DNA of 64,000 nt from NCBI GenBank assembly GCA_028564705.1, contig JAPXFQ010000899.1, positions 1,984,001-2,048,000 of the forward strand, given 5' to 3'. Each line of letters starts with the position of its first letter. The stretch's first letter is position 1. The translations under genes and the position numbers were made by a program. The notes beneath the pieces were generated by a model. It searched no databases. It was not told the origin of the DNA and saw only the letters and a list, made by a program, of their open reading frames with translations. The DNA comes from Apricaphanius iberus (Eukaryota > Chordata > Actinopteri > Cyprinodontiformes > Aphaniidae). This document shows positions 21,520 to 33,590 of this stretch, piece after piece.

Positions 21520-23054
21520 CTTTAGTATACCAAGGTGAGTGACTGTTCAAAGCATCAAACAAAGTGTCTACATAGCATTGCATATTATTGAGTAAAATAT
21601 TATTAGGGTTTTGCTGCAACATTTAAGTAGCACCTATGTAAGTGTAGTAGCAGTACAACACATTTGAAGTATTTCCACAGAAATAAAAAATACCTTTTTC
21701 TCCCTAGATTTGCGCAAGATAATTTAATACTGTTAGGAATTTGAATTCCTCAACACAAATCCATTTCACAACATGTACAGCACAACATATTAAATATATT
21801 ACACAATATACAGTAGCTATTATCTATTTATTTTGTGTTAGCTATGTTAAAGCACAGCAAATGCATAAGTAAATATTTTCTTACAGAATATATTAAGATG
21901 AACTCTAAAGTAGCCATAAAATTGCATTTGAAAACATTCAGTTAGAGGACCACTTCACAGCTCTTAAGCTGTTCACTGTTTACTGTTTTATTGCTGTTGA
22001 ATAAGCCCTATTTTGAAGTGGGATGAAGCTGTTAATGTTGGGTTTACAGATTTTGACTTCCTATTATTCTTGCCATTTCTTCTTTTGTATATGTTGATAT
22101 AATGGATACGCTCACCTTCCTCCTGCTCTTGTTACCATTGTTGGTGATTTAATGGAGTCAACCCTCCCAGGCTTGAGTTCCTGAACAGCATCCTAAATAA
22201 ATGAATTCCAATGGACCGTGAGGGATGTTTATAAGACGTGTTTTTAGTGTTTCCATCCTGTTAGCAAACCATAATCAGGACGTCTCTTACTCTCCCCCTG
22301 CCCCTTCAATAAAACATAATACTACTTTATGATAAGTAGAAAATATTGAAGTGATTCTCACTGAACTTCATTGCCAGTCATCTTCAAAACACGTATAATA
22401 CAGACACCTGCTAGAGTGCTCACTACTACAACAGACTCTGCTGATGTCCCGTAAGCGTTCGGATGGAAACACTCCATGGCCTCTTGGCTGGCTTCTTTCC
22501 GCTTCCTTCCTCACTAGCTGGTGTTGCAATCTGCCAAATGGGAGGTTTACAGTATCTCCATACACTCATGCAAGTTCACACACACCTGATGTTGAGTCAG
22601 ACCAGTTTTTGGGAACTTTTACGACCACGTGACAGCTTTTTTTTTTTTTTTAAAGAAGGCATGATTTCCAGTTAACCACTGATCTCGGTTTGACATCTGG
22701 GTAAAGAGGGATATTTGTCTCTAAAAGCTGGATTTTAAATTAGAAGGAAATTTGTATCATAGTAGGAAAGGAAACAGGAAAAAAATACACTTGGTAAATT
22801 AATAAATGCATCTATGTAACCTAGCAGGTGTCATTTTATGATCTTTTGCTATGTTTTTATTCTTTTTTTAAAGTGAACCAAATAGAGTAGTATGAAAATG
22901 AATTTGGACCCTTAAATCCTTTCAAACAGGCCAATGAAAAACTGTACTTTTCTGAGTCTAAAATCAAACATTCGGCGCCTGTGTGGCTAACTTTTACGGC
23001 TTTATTATCGCCTGATCCCCTAGTAACAAGACCGCATGTGTCGCGGAAGGGTGC
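21520..23054. other. Intergenic, no gene seen
   Basis: AT-rich sequence with a T15 run near 22637-22651. No gene or clear repeat termini were recognised. Confidence 0.5.
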
Positions 23055-23450
23055 TTGTGTTCAGAAAATCAGGTTGAGTTCACATTGATGGTGTATACAT
23101 CCCATTTCGCTTCTATTTTCGGTTCAGCTTCATCAGCAATATCTCTTAAGCATATGTGCGCAGAATTGTATGCAAAGACGAGCAAAATTACAGATGTACT
23201 CTCGCCGTACTACGTTTACGACTTATATGTATTCGACCCAACTAGACTTTCATCAGGACCCTTCCGGTATATTTCTTGCCATGTGAAAGCAGCTGAAAGG
23301 CAATGTTTTGGTCAAAAAGTGGTGTATTTGAAAAGACAACCACGGTTAAAGACCGAGTGGAATTGTCCCACGAATATTCCTGAATGTCTTGCTGAAAATG
23401 GCTTTAGATATTTGCTCAGTTTTTCCCCCCTCTTTTATCAACATTGCTAA
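23055..23450 (+). CDS. Unrecognised 131-codon ORF
   Basis: The open frame starts MCSENQVEFTLMVYTSHFAS and ends FSPLFYQHC. It has no motif, signal peptide or membrane segment I can name. The surrounding 22960-23340 is locally CpG-richer than its flanks, unlike simple intergenic DNA. It may be a fragment of a transposable element or an exon-like relic. A chance ORF is quite possible. Confidence 0.15.
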   Translation: MCSENQVEFTLMVYTSHFASIFGSASSAISLKHMCAELYAKTSKITDVLSPYYVYDLYVFDPTRLSSGPFRYISCHVKAAERQCFGQKVVYLKRQPRLKTEWNCPTNIPECLAENGFRYLLSFSPLFYQHC

Positions 23451-23744
23451 TTGTATGTTAGCTCCTAAACTGTTAGGGAAAGGTAGCCGGTTTTCAAAAG
23501 ATAGCTTCTTTTTCAGAAGAAAAAAAAAATCTAAACCCATCAGCTTCCATTTGAAGAGGTAATTTCTCCTTACGCCTAATAAGTCATTTTGCCACCTTTG
23601 ATGGAATCTGCATTCCCACAACTGAAAATCGTAAATTCAAAGTGCACATGGGTTTATGTCACAAACTATATTCACCAGACCTTCCCCTTCAGGAATTACA
23701 TTTTTAATATATCTTTTCATTTTGCTTTTTGCACTGTTATTAGG

Positions 23745-23965
23745 AATGACTCTAATGTCATTGTACGGTGTATAATGACAATAAAGGGATTCTGATTCTA
23801 AATTTCCGGCAGGGAGCTAAATTTGTGATTTATCCATTTATGGTTGCCTATAAACTTTTTGATTTTATGAAGACTCCTTCTTTGCATCATCTTAGTGGTT
23901 CCACAGTAGTGCCAAGAACAAAACCAGTCTTCTTCATCAGGTTGTTGAGCACGTTTAAGTCCTAT
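23745..23965 (-). mobile_element. LINE fragments (family B and another 3' tail)
   Basis: At 23745-23800, TAATGACAATAAAGGGATTC looks like the 3' tail of a fish LINE in plus orientation. At 23845-23960 the minus strand matches the C-terminal part of LINE family B at 38040-38130 (shared stretches such as ATGAAGACTCCTTCTTTGCA and TCTTCATCAGGTTGTTGAGC). Both are short and dead. Confidence 0.55.
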
Positions 23966-23984
23966 TAAAGGGAAGGCAATGTAG

Positions 23985-24370
23985 GGCAATTTTATTTGTA
24001 TATCACACTTTCAACAACAGGGTAATCCAAGTTAATTTACCTGATTCCTAAAGAAACAAACAAAACATATGATACATAATAAAGCATGAAAAGCATAAAA
24101 TACAACATTAAAAAGTAAAAATAACAAGCATGAAACACACACAGCATAGTATACACACAAAAGCATGAAAAACAGCAATAACGCATGAAACACATCCAGA
24201 TGACAGTCGCTTACTCAACGGCAGCTCTAAACAGATGAGTTTTTAGTTTTGATTTAAAGTAGCTCATGTGTTCCAACAGCTTTGCAGTCATCAGGAAGTT
24301 TGTTCCAGATAAAGGGAGTAAAGAAAAGCAGAGCTGCTTCTCGAGGTTTTGTTTCTGATTCTAGGGATGA
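23985..24370 (-). mobile_element. LINE family A 3'-end fragment
   Basis: On the minus strand a C-terminal reverse-transcriptase segment is readable (REAALLFFTPFIWNKLPDDC), followed by an A/C-rich 3' region ending near GGGCAATTTTATTTGTATAT. The same arrangement occurs at the 3' end of the copy at 36115-37430. Confidence 0.6.
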
Positions 24371-24944
24371 TTACTAAAGTTGGAAGACCAGCGTGGACTG
24401 GGTGGTTGGTATGGTGACATGTCTTCAACAAAATTTTGGAGTTGAGCCAAAGTTTAACTCACTCCCTACTAGACTCAAAATCCACCCACATTTTCAGTTT
24501 GAAAAATGCCTCAAAATGAGGTGTTGCCATGCGGAACACGGAGGGGGAGGGCCGGGCGTGGTCTGTGCTGTGAACTGACATAACTTTCTGCAGCTTCTAC
24601 AGCGGGATATAGACAACCAGAAAGATGCAAAGCAATAGCAATGTAAGCTCCATTGCCTTAGAAGGTGGCAATTATGAGGTGAAATATTTCTCTCTACACC
24701 CTTTAGAGGGAATAGACTAAAGCGTGGAAGGTTTTTTGGAACAGGCGAACTGCCCTGAGCTGTATCGTTTTGAGCTTGTTGCTCATGAGTTGCTAAGGAG
24801 GTGTGGCTGAGACCAAGCTTTTTTATACTCCACAGCAGCCAGATGCTGTTGTCAGAAACTTCAGCTGCACTGTAAAGTTTTAAACAGAAGATAACAAAAA
24901 TCTTGATACAAAATTTATATTTTTTACTAAAATTTCATGAGAAA

Positions 24945-26336
24945 TACTGCCCACAATAAAAGGCCACACCGGAATGTGCAGTTTTGTCTAACAGCAAAAT
25001 GCCACAGATGCCACAAGCATTGAGGGAGCGTGCATTTGGCATGCTGACAGCAGGGATGTCAACCAGATCTGTTGTTTGTGCATTGAATGTTCATTTCTCC
25101 ACGATAAGCCATCTCCAAAGGCGTTTCAGAGAATATGGCAGTACATCCAGCCGGCCTCACAACCGAAGACCACGTGTAACCACACCAGCCCAGGACCTCC
25201 ACATCCAGCAGGTTCACCTCCAAGATCGTCTGAGACCAGCCACTCAGACAGCTGCTGAAAGAATTGGTTTGCATAACAGAACAATTTCTGCACAAACTGT
25301 CAGAAACCGTCTCAGGGAAGCTCAACTGCATGCTCGTCGTCCTCATCGGGGTCTTGACCTGACTCCAGCTCGTTGCTGTAACAGACTTTAGTGGGCAAAT
25401 GCTCACATTCGATGGCGTCTGGCACGTTGGAGAGGTGTTCTCTTCACGGATGAATCTCGGTTTACATTGTTCAGGGCAGATTGCAGACAGCGTGTGTGGC
25501 GTCGTGTGGGTGAGCGCTTTGCTGATGTCAATGTTGTGGATCGAGTGGCCCATGGTGGTGGTGGGGTTATGGTATGGCAGGCATCTGTTATGGACGAAGA
25601 ACACAGGTGCATTTTATTGATGGCATTTTGAATGCACAGAGATACCATGATGAGATCCTGAGGCCCATTGTTGTGCCATACATCCATGAACATCACCTCA
25701 TGTTTCAGCAAGATAATGCACGGCCCCATGTTGCAAGGATCTGTACACAATTCTTGGAAGCTGAAAATGTCCCAGTTCTTGCATGGCCAGCTTACTCACC
25801 GGACATGTCACCTATTGAGCATGTTTGGGATTTGCTTGACAGGCGTATACGACAGCGTGTACCAGTTCCCACTAATATCCAACAACTTCGCACAGCCATT
25901 GAAGAGGAGTGAACCAACATTCCACAGGCCACAATTGAAAATCTGATAAACTCTATGTGAAGAAGATGTGTTGCACTGCATGAGGCAAATGGAGGTTACA
26001 CCAGATACTGACCGGTTCTGAGCCCCCAGACCCCCAATAAAGCAAAAAAAAACTGCACATTCCAGGGTGGCATTTTATTGTGGGCAGTATAAGGTACACC
26101 TGTGCACTAATCATGTTGTCAGATCACCATCTTGATGTGGCACACCTGTGAGGTGGGATGGATTATCTCAGCAAAGCAGAAGTGCTCACTATCACACATT
26201 TAGACTAATTTGTGAACAATGTTTAAGAGAAATTGTAATATTGTGCATCTGGAATGAATTTTAGATCTTTAAGTCCATCTCATGAAAAATGGGAGCAGAA
26301 ACAAAGGTGTTGCGTTTATATTTTTGTTGAGTGTAT
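24945..26336 (+). mobile_element. Second Tc1-like transposon, left end missing
   Basis: An internal inverted repeat (GCCCACAATAAAA near 24949 and its reverse complement near 26078) surrounds a transposase pseudogene. On the right the sequence continues through GATGGATTATCTCAGCAAAG to the terminal CGTTTATATTTTTGTTGAGT, the usual outer end of this family. The matching ~200-bp outer left end is absent: sequence before 24945 is unrelated. Confidence 0.85.
24999..26011 (+). pseudogene. Tc1-like DDE transposase pseudogene
   Basis: The first frame (24999-25383) encodes the DNA-binding half (RERAFGMLTAGMSTRSVVCA, then RRPRVTTP) and stops at TAG at 25390-25392 where Glu is expected. The frame continues with the first catalytic Asp in a FTDESRF segment near 25445. 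It then loses one base near 25575 (ATGGGCAGG reads ATGGCAGG). The next frame (25574-25912) carries the second Asp in FQQDNARPHVAR and the third residue in SPDMSPIEHVWD. Two further stops (TGA near 25910 and 25959) precede the natural end. At least three nonsense changes and one frameshift make it clearly dead. Confidence 0.88.
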
Positions 26337-27036
26337 TATAGAGGAGTTAAACTGACATCTAACGTTAGCAAATTTAGCAAATAAGTTAGCTTACCAATCC
26401 AGGAGGGATGTCTCTGTTTCCGTGTCTGTTTGATGCTGTAGAAATGTTTTATGTGGGTCTATCTAGTGTAGGCTTCACCTAAAACTACTCTAGGTTCGGT
26501 TCTTCTGCGGTCACTCCTCTACGGAGATAGTTAATATGTGACCCGTCGCAGGAATGCACAAAAGTGAGATATTTCAAGCCTTTATTTATTATAGTTTTGA
26601 TGATTATGGCTAACAGCTTTATGTTAACCTTTTCACAATATTGTACTTTTAGATTTGGTTTTTCATAAACTCCATGCCATAATATAAATCCTACAGTAGG
26701 CGTCTGTGGATGAGAGAGAGACACTAAAATTTGTGTTTACTTTTTCGTGTATATGATATTTGGTGTTACAGATTTTTCTTCTGTTTTTGCTTTGTTACAA
26801 TTGCAAGTTTTAGATCCTCATTCAAATGTTTTACCAGACAAAGATAAGTCAGGCAAATAACAAAGCCGGATTAGATTATTCATGCCCTTAATTGAGAATC
26901 TACAATGTGGTCATGAAAATAAAGAAAACGGATTGAATGAGAAAGTGTGTCCAACTTTTTTTCTGTACTGTAGAAGTTTGTGCCAGTAAAACTTTGTTTA
27001 AATGTTATAGTTATTCAGCATGTAGTTTAAATGTGT
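26337..27036. other. Intergenic with two Tc1-type end fragments
   Basis: No gene. Around 26560-26660 (GATATTTCAAGCCTTTATTT, then GATGATTATGGCTAACAGC) lies a decayed end of one Tc1-like family. At 26880-26970 lies a solo right end of the CAGTACAGACC family, ending CTGTACTG followed by TA. Confidence 0.6.
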
Positions 27037-27274
27037 GGTTCTGGACTGGCATTCCCCACCTCCAGGCCTCGAGGGCTGGTATCTTGCAGGTTTTAGTTCT
27101 TTCCCTGGTTCAACACACCAGAATCAAATAATGGCTCGTTAGCAGGCCTCTGCAGAACTTCAATGCTGAGGAGGAAGTTAGAGAATTTGAATCAGCTGTG
27201 TTGGAGCAGAGACACCTCTAAAACTGGTAGGACATCGGCCCTTGAGGCCTGGACTTGAAGATCACTGCTCTAGA
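27037..27274. repeat. Short MITE with TCCAGGCCTCGAGGGC termini
   Basis: TCCAGGCCTCGAGGGC at 27061-27076 pairs with the inverted GCCCTTGAGGCCTGGA at 27238-27253. The interior (GGTTTTAGTTCTTTCCCTGG) is typical of an abundant fish repeat. Total length is about 240 bp. Confidence 0.7.
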
Positions 27275-28165
27275 GTTTCAGTTCATCTCATCATTTGCCA
27301 TCAGAGAAAATAACTGCTTCCTCAGCAGGAAACCAGTGAAGATTAGAGGATATATCTATATATCGGTCTATATATCACTTTGTCTCAATACTGTACCCAC
27401 CCTTCCTCCCCTTGGAGTTACAGCTGACACAGCTGAATGCTTGTTCACTGTAACAGTGGAGATGAGGAAGCATTCTTTCTCCAACTCTGGTCATTGTTTC
27501 CTTCCCAAAGGGTGCACAATGTAATTGGAACAGACTTAGTAGATTTGACATTTTGTTACAGGGACTGATAATCAGTACACCAGCAAAAATGTGTAATAAA
27601 TATCACAGAATTGTGAAAGGATAAAAAACACAGCTTAGAAAACTTTTGGTTGGCTTGGTTACGTTCTGCTCAAAAAAGGGGAAATCCATCTGTTAGGTTA
27701 ATTTAAACTTTAACTCACAAAAACTTTGAGTATGCTCAATGTCAGACTGTGACAGCTCCAAACCTCATCTACCCGACCTGTCCTTGTTGCTGTGGATGCT
27801 TTTTTGTGGGAGTGGACACAGCATTCAATCCAACCTGTCTTCCTTGTATAAGGAAACAGAGAATGCCTTTAAGGTTTTTGAAACATGTTTTATGGAACAT
27901 CACGTTTTGTGACATACAATGTATGATATACACATAAGGTTCATTATGAGTTCCCATTACGTACTGCACATTACATGAATAATTATTGAATCAAATCAGA
28001 CAGGAATATGTAGTGTAATATGACAGGATAATATTTAATGTTTGTTGCTTTTTTGAACTTTTAATGTTTTTATTAGTCTGATGTAACAATTTCATTTCAT
28101 TCATTTATTTCGGTTTGGTCATCTACAGATCATTCAAACAAATCATTCGAAACTTAAACACAATA
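27275..28165. other. Intergenic, no gene seen
   Basis: AT-rich sequence with spurious ORFs. A TTTATTTCGGTTTGGTCATC stretch near 28100 may be an old retroelement tail. Nothing else was recognised. Confidence 0.45.
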
Positions 28166-28167
28166 AA

Positions 28168-28400
28168 TGACCAGGGGCCTGTACCATGAAGGTAGCTGAA
28201 CAAACTCGGGGTTACAGGATTGGTTTTGAGTCGACAAAACCAAACCGATGCAATCAGGCTTTATTGGTACCATGACGCAGCTCATCAATTTCCTCTGTCA
28301 ACTCAGGCTTTGATCCTTAAGCGGCCTCCGTCATAGACTTAACATGTAATCTTGACGTTGCTGACGCTGACAAAGTGCTTGGTCTGAATGCAGCATTATT
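28168..28400. repeat. Two juxtaposed MITE fragments
   Basis: GGGGCCTGTACCATGAAGGT at 28174 is the start of a common fish MITE type. From about 28340, GACGTTGCTGACGCTGACAA and GAATGCAGCATTA resemble the right end of the element at 44209-44938. Neither is complete. Confidence 0.45.
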
Positions 28401-28589
28401 TAACTACTAGCAATCCACTTAATAAAGCATTACAGAATTAGGAAATTATGTATCAGATACTTACTAATACATATCTAAATCATTATGTAAGAGTGTATGT
28501 ATACATGCACTTACAAATAGTTTGTGGTTTGTTAAGTATACATGAGCAATGAGCAAACAGTTTATATATGGGAGTGTTCACTAAAAGAA

Positions 28590-30165
28590 CAATTCCCAGC
28601 AGACTTGAGAACGTTGTGGAGGAGTTTAAAGCAGGGTTACGTTGTTTAACAATATCCCAGGCTTTAAACTTCTCACAGAGCACTGCTCAATCCATCTGAA
28701 AATGCAAAGAGCATAACATCAATACCAACCCACTAAGACACGTCCATCCATCTAAGCAGAGAAGCAGCCAACAGACCAATGGAAACTCTGTAGGAGCAAC
28801 AAAGACCTACGGCTCATTTGTGAGAATTTGTCAAGAGGACAAATATTAGTCACACTTCATAGATCTCACCTCAGTGTTGGAAAGAGGAAAGCCTTTAGTC
28901 ATCATGGCTTGTGTTGTTGAAGCAGGGACAAATAGCAGGCAGGAGTTCAAGAACAATATTTGGTGCAAAACGAAAAATGAACAAACCTAGAGTGAAAAGG
29001 AGAGCTGGAGAGCAAGAGGACGAGAGGAGAGCAGGACTAGGAACCAGGTAGCGTATTAGAAGAAAGCAGCTGTGAACAATGGAAATCAGAGAGCTTAAAT
29101 ACAGAGTGGATGTGATGTATGAAATGGAACCCAGGTAAGTCTAATCAGTGGAATTTGAAACAGCTGTGGGAGTAGTAAGCAGGGAAACTGAGGGAGGAAG
29201 ACTAATCAAACACACAGCGAGTTAAACACGGAAGGATCGACAAATCAAAAGGGAAAAATTCTCAAACTAACATAAAAGAAAAAAAATGAACAAAATGCAC
29301 AGAGAATAAAACAAAAGAAATTGAAACTAACTCAAAACAATGTATGATGGAAAGACCTTGAAAACAATAATGAACAACATGAAATGCATTGAATATAACA
29401 ATACCATATTGATAAATATAAACCGGAAAAATGATCAGAAAAAAGACAACAAAATAAAACCAAAACGTATGTTTGAAATAAACAAGTCCTGTTAAAAGTT
29501 TTCTACAGGCCACATAGAGGAAACAGAAAACAGGTACATGAGGGTGCTCTGTATATTTTGGCATAACGCAGAATTTAATGAGTGGTGGGAAACTAATACT
29601 TACCTAGCCTTGATGGAACAATCCACATGGTGAAGTAGTGAAGTCGGCGTCGTGATGTGGGGCTGCTGGGAAAGGAAAGCTGTTCAAATAACCTAAACAT
29701 GTAGGAAGAGCTAAAATCATTTTGTTGATGCCAAAATTATTCCGATGTTAGAATCTGTGGCATGACTTGAAACTTGTATGCTCTCCATCCAGACTGACTC
29801 AGTCAGAGCTATTTTGCACAGAAGAGTAAGAGTAATGATGTGGGACAAGATATTTTCAGGTTTTAACTTGTATAAAGTGGAGTTTTTGAACTAAATGATT
29901 CAGACAGAGGCCAGAATGACATGTGTGGTCTCTCTCCCTTTCTGCAGCAACTAATAAAACTTAGAACTCAGAAGAACTCTCTCAAAAGTTTTCATTTAAA
30001 GTTAGCTTTTTTATTTAAAGCTGCCATTACTTTTATTTTAGTAGAAAGTTTACAAAACTTTTCTCTCTCTTACAAGTATGTACCACTTTGTCTGACTCAC
30101 ATTACATAAAACCCCAGAAAAATACACTGAAGATTTTAGTTGAAATGTGACAAAATGTAAAAAAA
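28590..30165 (+). mobile_element. Old Tc1-like relic split by inserted A-rich sequence
   Basis: The 5' coding part is recognisable at 28620-28870 (AAAGCAGGGTTACG, CACAGAGCACTGCTCAATCC, GAAGCAGCCAACAGACCAAT). The 3' part reappears at 29750-29840 (AGAATCTGTGGCATGACTTG, CTCTCCATCCAGACTGACTC) and the terminal region at 30090-30160 (CATAAAACCCCAG, AATGTGACAAAATGT). Between them, 28930-29700 is A-rich and G/A-skewed and may be another old repeat. No reading frame survives. Confidence 0.6.
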
Positions 30166-30477
30166 CTAATTTAGATACTTTTACGAAGCACTCAAACTTA
30201 TTCCTTTTAAGTGACCCTGCAGTGCTTCGTTTCCCACAACATTCATCTCTTCCTGAGTGGATGCTCCCTGTTAATTATTCTCCTTGTGCAATCAGAAACA
30301 GCACTTGAATCCCCCCCCCTGTCTGTCTGCATAATAAGGACTCTTGAAACAACAGTGCAAACTATTTTATAGGGCATTGTTCTATGTGACTTTGGAAACA
30401 AATCGCTCACATTTGTCCATCAGATAAAATTAAACACAATTACAGTCCAGTTCTGTTTTATTAAGGAGCTTTATTGC

Positions 30478-30715
30478 AGTAGTATAAATTACTAATTAGG
30501 TTAGCACCAAAGTATGTTGAAGACCTGTTGTCACTATACCTACCCAGCAGACCACTCAGGTCTTCCAACTCTAGTTTACCTAACATCCCTAGAATTAGAA
30601 CCAAACATAGAGAAGCAGTTTTTGGTTTCCATGCCCCACAAATATGGTACAAACTTATAGATGACTCCAAAGCTGCTGATTAGTTAACCTCTTTTAAATA
30701 AAAGATTTAAGGCCT
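30478..30715 (+). mobile_element. LINE family A C-terminal fragment
   Basis: Plus-strand translation with frame breaks gives a KYVEDLLS-like segment, then RPLRSSNSS, then EAVFGFHAPQIWYKLIDD. This is the L2-type reverse-transcriptase C-terminus also seen at 36353-36560 in reverse. Confidence 0.65.
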
Positions 30716-30716
30716 G

Positions 30717-30830
30717 ATTTATCAAAAAATTGCCCGAGTGGGTTGTCCTTAATTTGTTGGTGATTTACTAAGATCGCGTGAGCAATTCATATTGGTGCAA
30801 GTAGCACTAATCAAATGACGAGTTGCAGTA
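30717..30830 (-). repeat. 5' fragment of the 19750/58638 MITE family
   Basis: GGCCTGATTTATCAA marks the terminus. The following GGTGATTTACTAAGATCGCG and GGTGCAAGTAGCA match the reverse complement of 20995-21080 in copy 1. The rest of the element is missing. Confidence 0.65.
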
Positions 30831-31372
30831 GAAAAAAATAAATAAAAAATAAAAAATCAATGAATAAAACACGGATCACACACTTAATATATAAAGCCTA
30901 AAAACATATATGAAGTCATACAGGGTTGTTTTCCCTTTTTTTTTGCTGTTACAGAAAAAAATTAACAGGAACTAAACACAAAATAAAATTTAAAACATAT
31001 TTTCGAAATAAATAAGTCTGCGATGAATAAAAAAAAAAAAAATTTTTTGCAATGGACTTGCCCATCGGAGTTTAACCAAAGACATAAGGGAAAGCCAAAC
31101 ATAGGAAACACAGAGGATTGCATGAGTTTAAGTAAGGTTATTTGGTCTACTGAGACAGAACATAGATTTTTGGATTTTGGACAAGAAATGCATCTTGCTT
31201 AATGACTGCTGGAAAAAGGAACCAACCCTCCCCACAACCCTACAAAGGCTTGAAGTAAAAAATACATGGACAAGGCTGAAAGGATTTTAAAGATTGAGTA
31301 GAATATGAATGCAGAAAAGTAGCATACTATTTGTTTCTGTAAATAAGTTTCAAAGTGGCATCATTGACTTTC

Positions 31373-31438
<66 letters not shown>
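31373..31438. repeat. (TTA)n microsatellite
   Basis: About 22 uninterrupted TTA/ATT units. Confidence 0.95.
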
Positions 31439-31439
<1 letters not shown>

Positions 31440-32059
31440 GCACTCACATTGCCAAAGCAACATTTTAAATACTGCCTGCTTTTCAAAATATGAAAATATC
31501 ACCATAACAATCTAAAAAGCACAGAGAAAAAAAAAATAATGTATAAGGCCAGTAGATGAAAACAGAGGTGAAGCGCAGAGTTCCAGAGGTGGAGGAATAA
31601 TTGTGAAATCTGGCTAGGATCTGTAGGGGGAAGGAGTAGTTTGAGCCAGACGAGTTCACAGATGTTTTAAAATGCTAATCTAATCTTTATGCCAGGCCTT
31701 TCCTTCTTCTCAGCCTTCCTTTTCCTCCTCTCAGTTTTGCTTGAGGGAGGCTGGAAAGACTCCAGTTTATGTTAATGCATCTCATGAGCATCATGTACCG
31801 CTGCTGCTCAGTGACGGGGCCTATTTATTCATACACTGTTATCAGCCCTGTTTTCAGAATCAGACACATGTGGAATTGCAATGAAGGAATTTGGACCTGA
31901 CAAAAATAAATAATAAAAAATAATCTTGTGCAGGGATGCCAATAAAAAGGGAATGGAGGAAACACTGAATGAGATTGCATTCCCATTAAAAAATAAATAA
32001 ATGCCCTTGTCGATAATTCTTTAAATTCAAAAAGGCATTCTGCTTTTCATTGGACTCCC
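31439..32059. other. Intergenic, no gene seen
   Basis: AT-rich sequence without recognisable repeats. It runs up to the LINE family D remnant. Confidence 0.45.
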
Positions 32060-33222
32060 GTACCATGTGAAAACGCCCTAAATCTTTCCACTCAAGGGTT
32101 ACTTGTGGAGTGCGACAGGGCTCTGTTCTTGGACCAATTCTCTTTATTATCTATATATGCCTCTAATTGATAACATAATTAGACAACATGGTATGAATTT
32201 CCACAGTTATGCTGATGATACACAGTTATATTTATTCATAAAACCTGATTAATCAATAGATTTTGACCATAACATGACATTTAAATCCCATATTAAACAG
32301 ATTTCTAAGATTTCTTTCTTTTACCGCCGGAATATTGCTAAAATTAGAAACATCCTGTCCAGGAGTGATGCAAAGAAACTAGTCCATGTATTTGTTACTT
32401 CAAGGCTTGACTACTGCAATTCCTTGTTATCAGGAAGTCCACAAAATGCAATTAAAAGCCTTCAGTTGATCCAAAATGCTGCAGCAAGAGTTCTTATGAA
32501 TATTAAAAAGAGAGATCCCATTTCTCCTGTTTTGGCTTCTCTCCATTGGCTCCCTGTTAAATCCAGAATATTGTTTAAGATCCTCCTCCTTACGTACAGT
32601 ATAAAGCCCTTAATAATTAAGCTCCATAGTACATCAGAGATCTGATTGTTCCATATTTTCCTAACAGAGCACTTCGTTCTCAGAATGCAGGTTTACTGGT
32701 AGTTCCTAGGATTTCTAAAAGTAGAATGTGAGGCAGATCTTTAGTTATCAGGCTCCTTTCCTGTGGAACCAGCTGCCGGTTTTAGTCCGTGAGGCAGATA
32801 CTGTGTCTATTTTTAAGACATCGGTCCAGATGATGCTCAAAGTGACCGAGCATCCTCCAGGCTGTCTCTTCTTTGTCTTTTCAGACCCCAGACGGTCGTG
32901 GCAGATGACTGTACCGTGACTTGTACTGAGGCCGGGTTCTGCCGGAGGTTTCTTCCTGTTAAAAGGGAGTTTTTCCTCTCCTCTGTTGCTACATGCTTGC
33001 TCAGTATTAGGGATTGCTGAAGAATTGCTGTGGTTGGAGTCTGCATGATCCGGCCACAACCTCACGTTGATGACTAAATGCAATCTGCTGGGATTCCTTA
33101 CATAGAAATCTTAACTGACTGGAATGTTTGTATAATTGTATTGAAATTACTTTTGTTTTAAAGTGCCTTGAGAGGATATTTGTTGTGAATCGGCGCTATA
33201 GAAATAAAAGGGAATTGAGTTG
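32060..33222 (+). mobile_element. CR1/L2-type LINE 3' half (family D)
   Basis: Reading order: a TCGVRQGSVLGPILFIIY segment near 32100-32155, a decayed YADD region, then an open frame 32274-32645 with KSHIKQISKISFFYRRNIAK, VTSRLDYCNSLLSGSPQN and SLHWLPVKSRILFKILLLTY, followed by SYQAPFLWNQLP near 32740-32780. The 3' UTR ends near 33215 with GCGCTATAGAAATAAAAGG and a GAATT-type tail. It lacks the 5' half and is frame-broken. Another copy is at 48470-49090 in reverse. Confidence 0.85.
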
Positions 33223-33230
33223 AATTCAAT

Positions 33231-33275
33231 GGATGGATGGGTGGATGGATGGATGGATGGATGGACAGATGGATG
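33231..33275. repeat. (GGAT)n microsatellite
   Basis: About ten GGAT units with two interruptions, placed directly after the LINE tail, where such arrays often seed. Confidence 0.9.
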
Positions 33276-33590
33276 TTGCTTTTCTGACTTGTTTTGTGAC
33301 AAGTTTTTTTTGGCTGGATCAAAGGCAAAATGGCTCTTAGGGTTTCAAAGGTTGCTGATCACTGCCCAACACTTTACCAAGGCTCTGCCAACTTTACAGC
33401 TGAGGCAGACATTTTGCCCCTATCTCCTATTAACTAACTTGTGTCTGGGGCACAAACTATAAAAAGCGAACCAAAGTGTTTTTTTTGCTAAAGTCAAAAT
33501 AATGAGCACATTTTTCCTCCAAACCAGATGGAGTTGCTGTTACGAGTATGGGCCAAAACTCCATCAATGCTATTGTGAGAAGCTTGTCAT
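33276..33590. other. Intergenic, no gene seen
   Basis: Short stretch between microsatellite and MITE; nothing recognised. Confidence 0.45.

Noticed and set aside
33220..33462. ORF beginning MNSMDGWVDGWMDGW
   Set aside because: Generated by the GGAT microsatellite.
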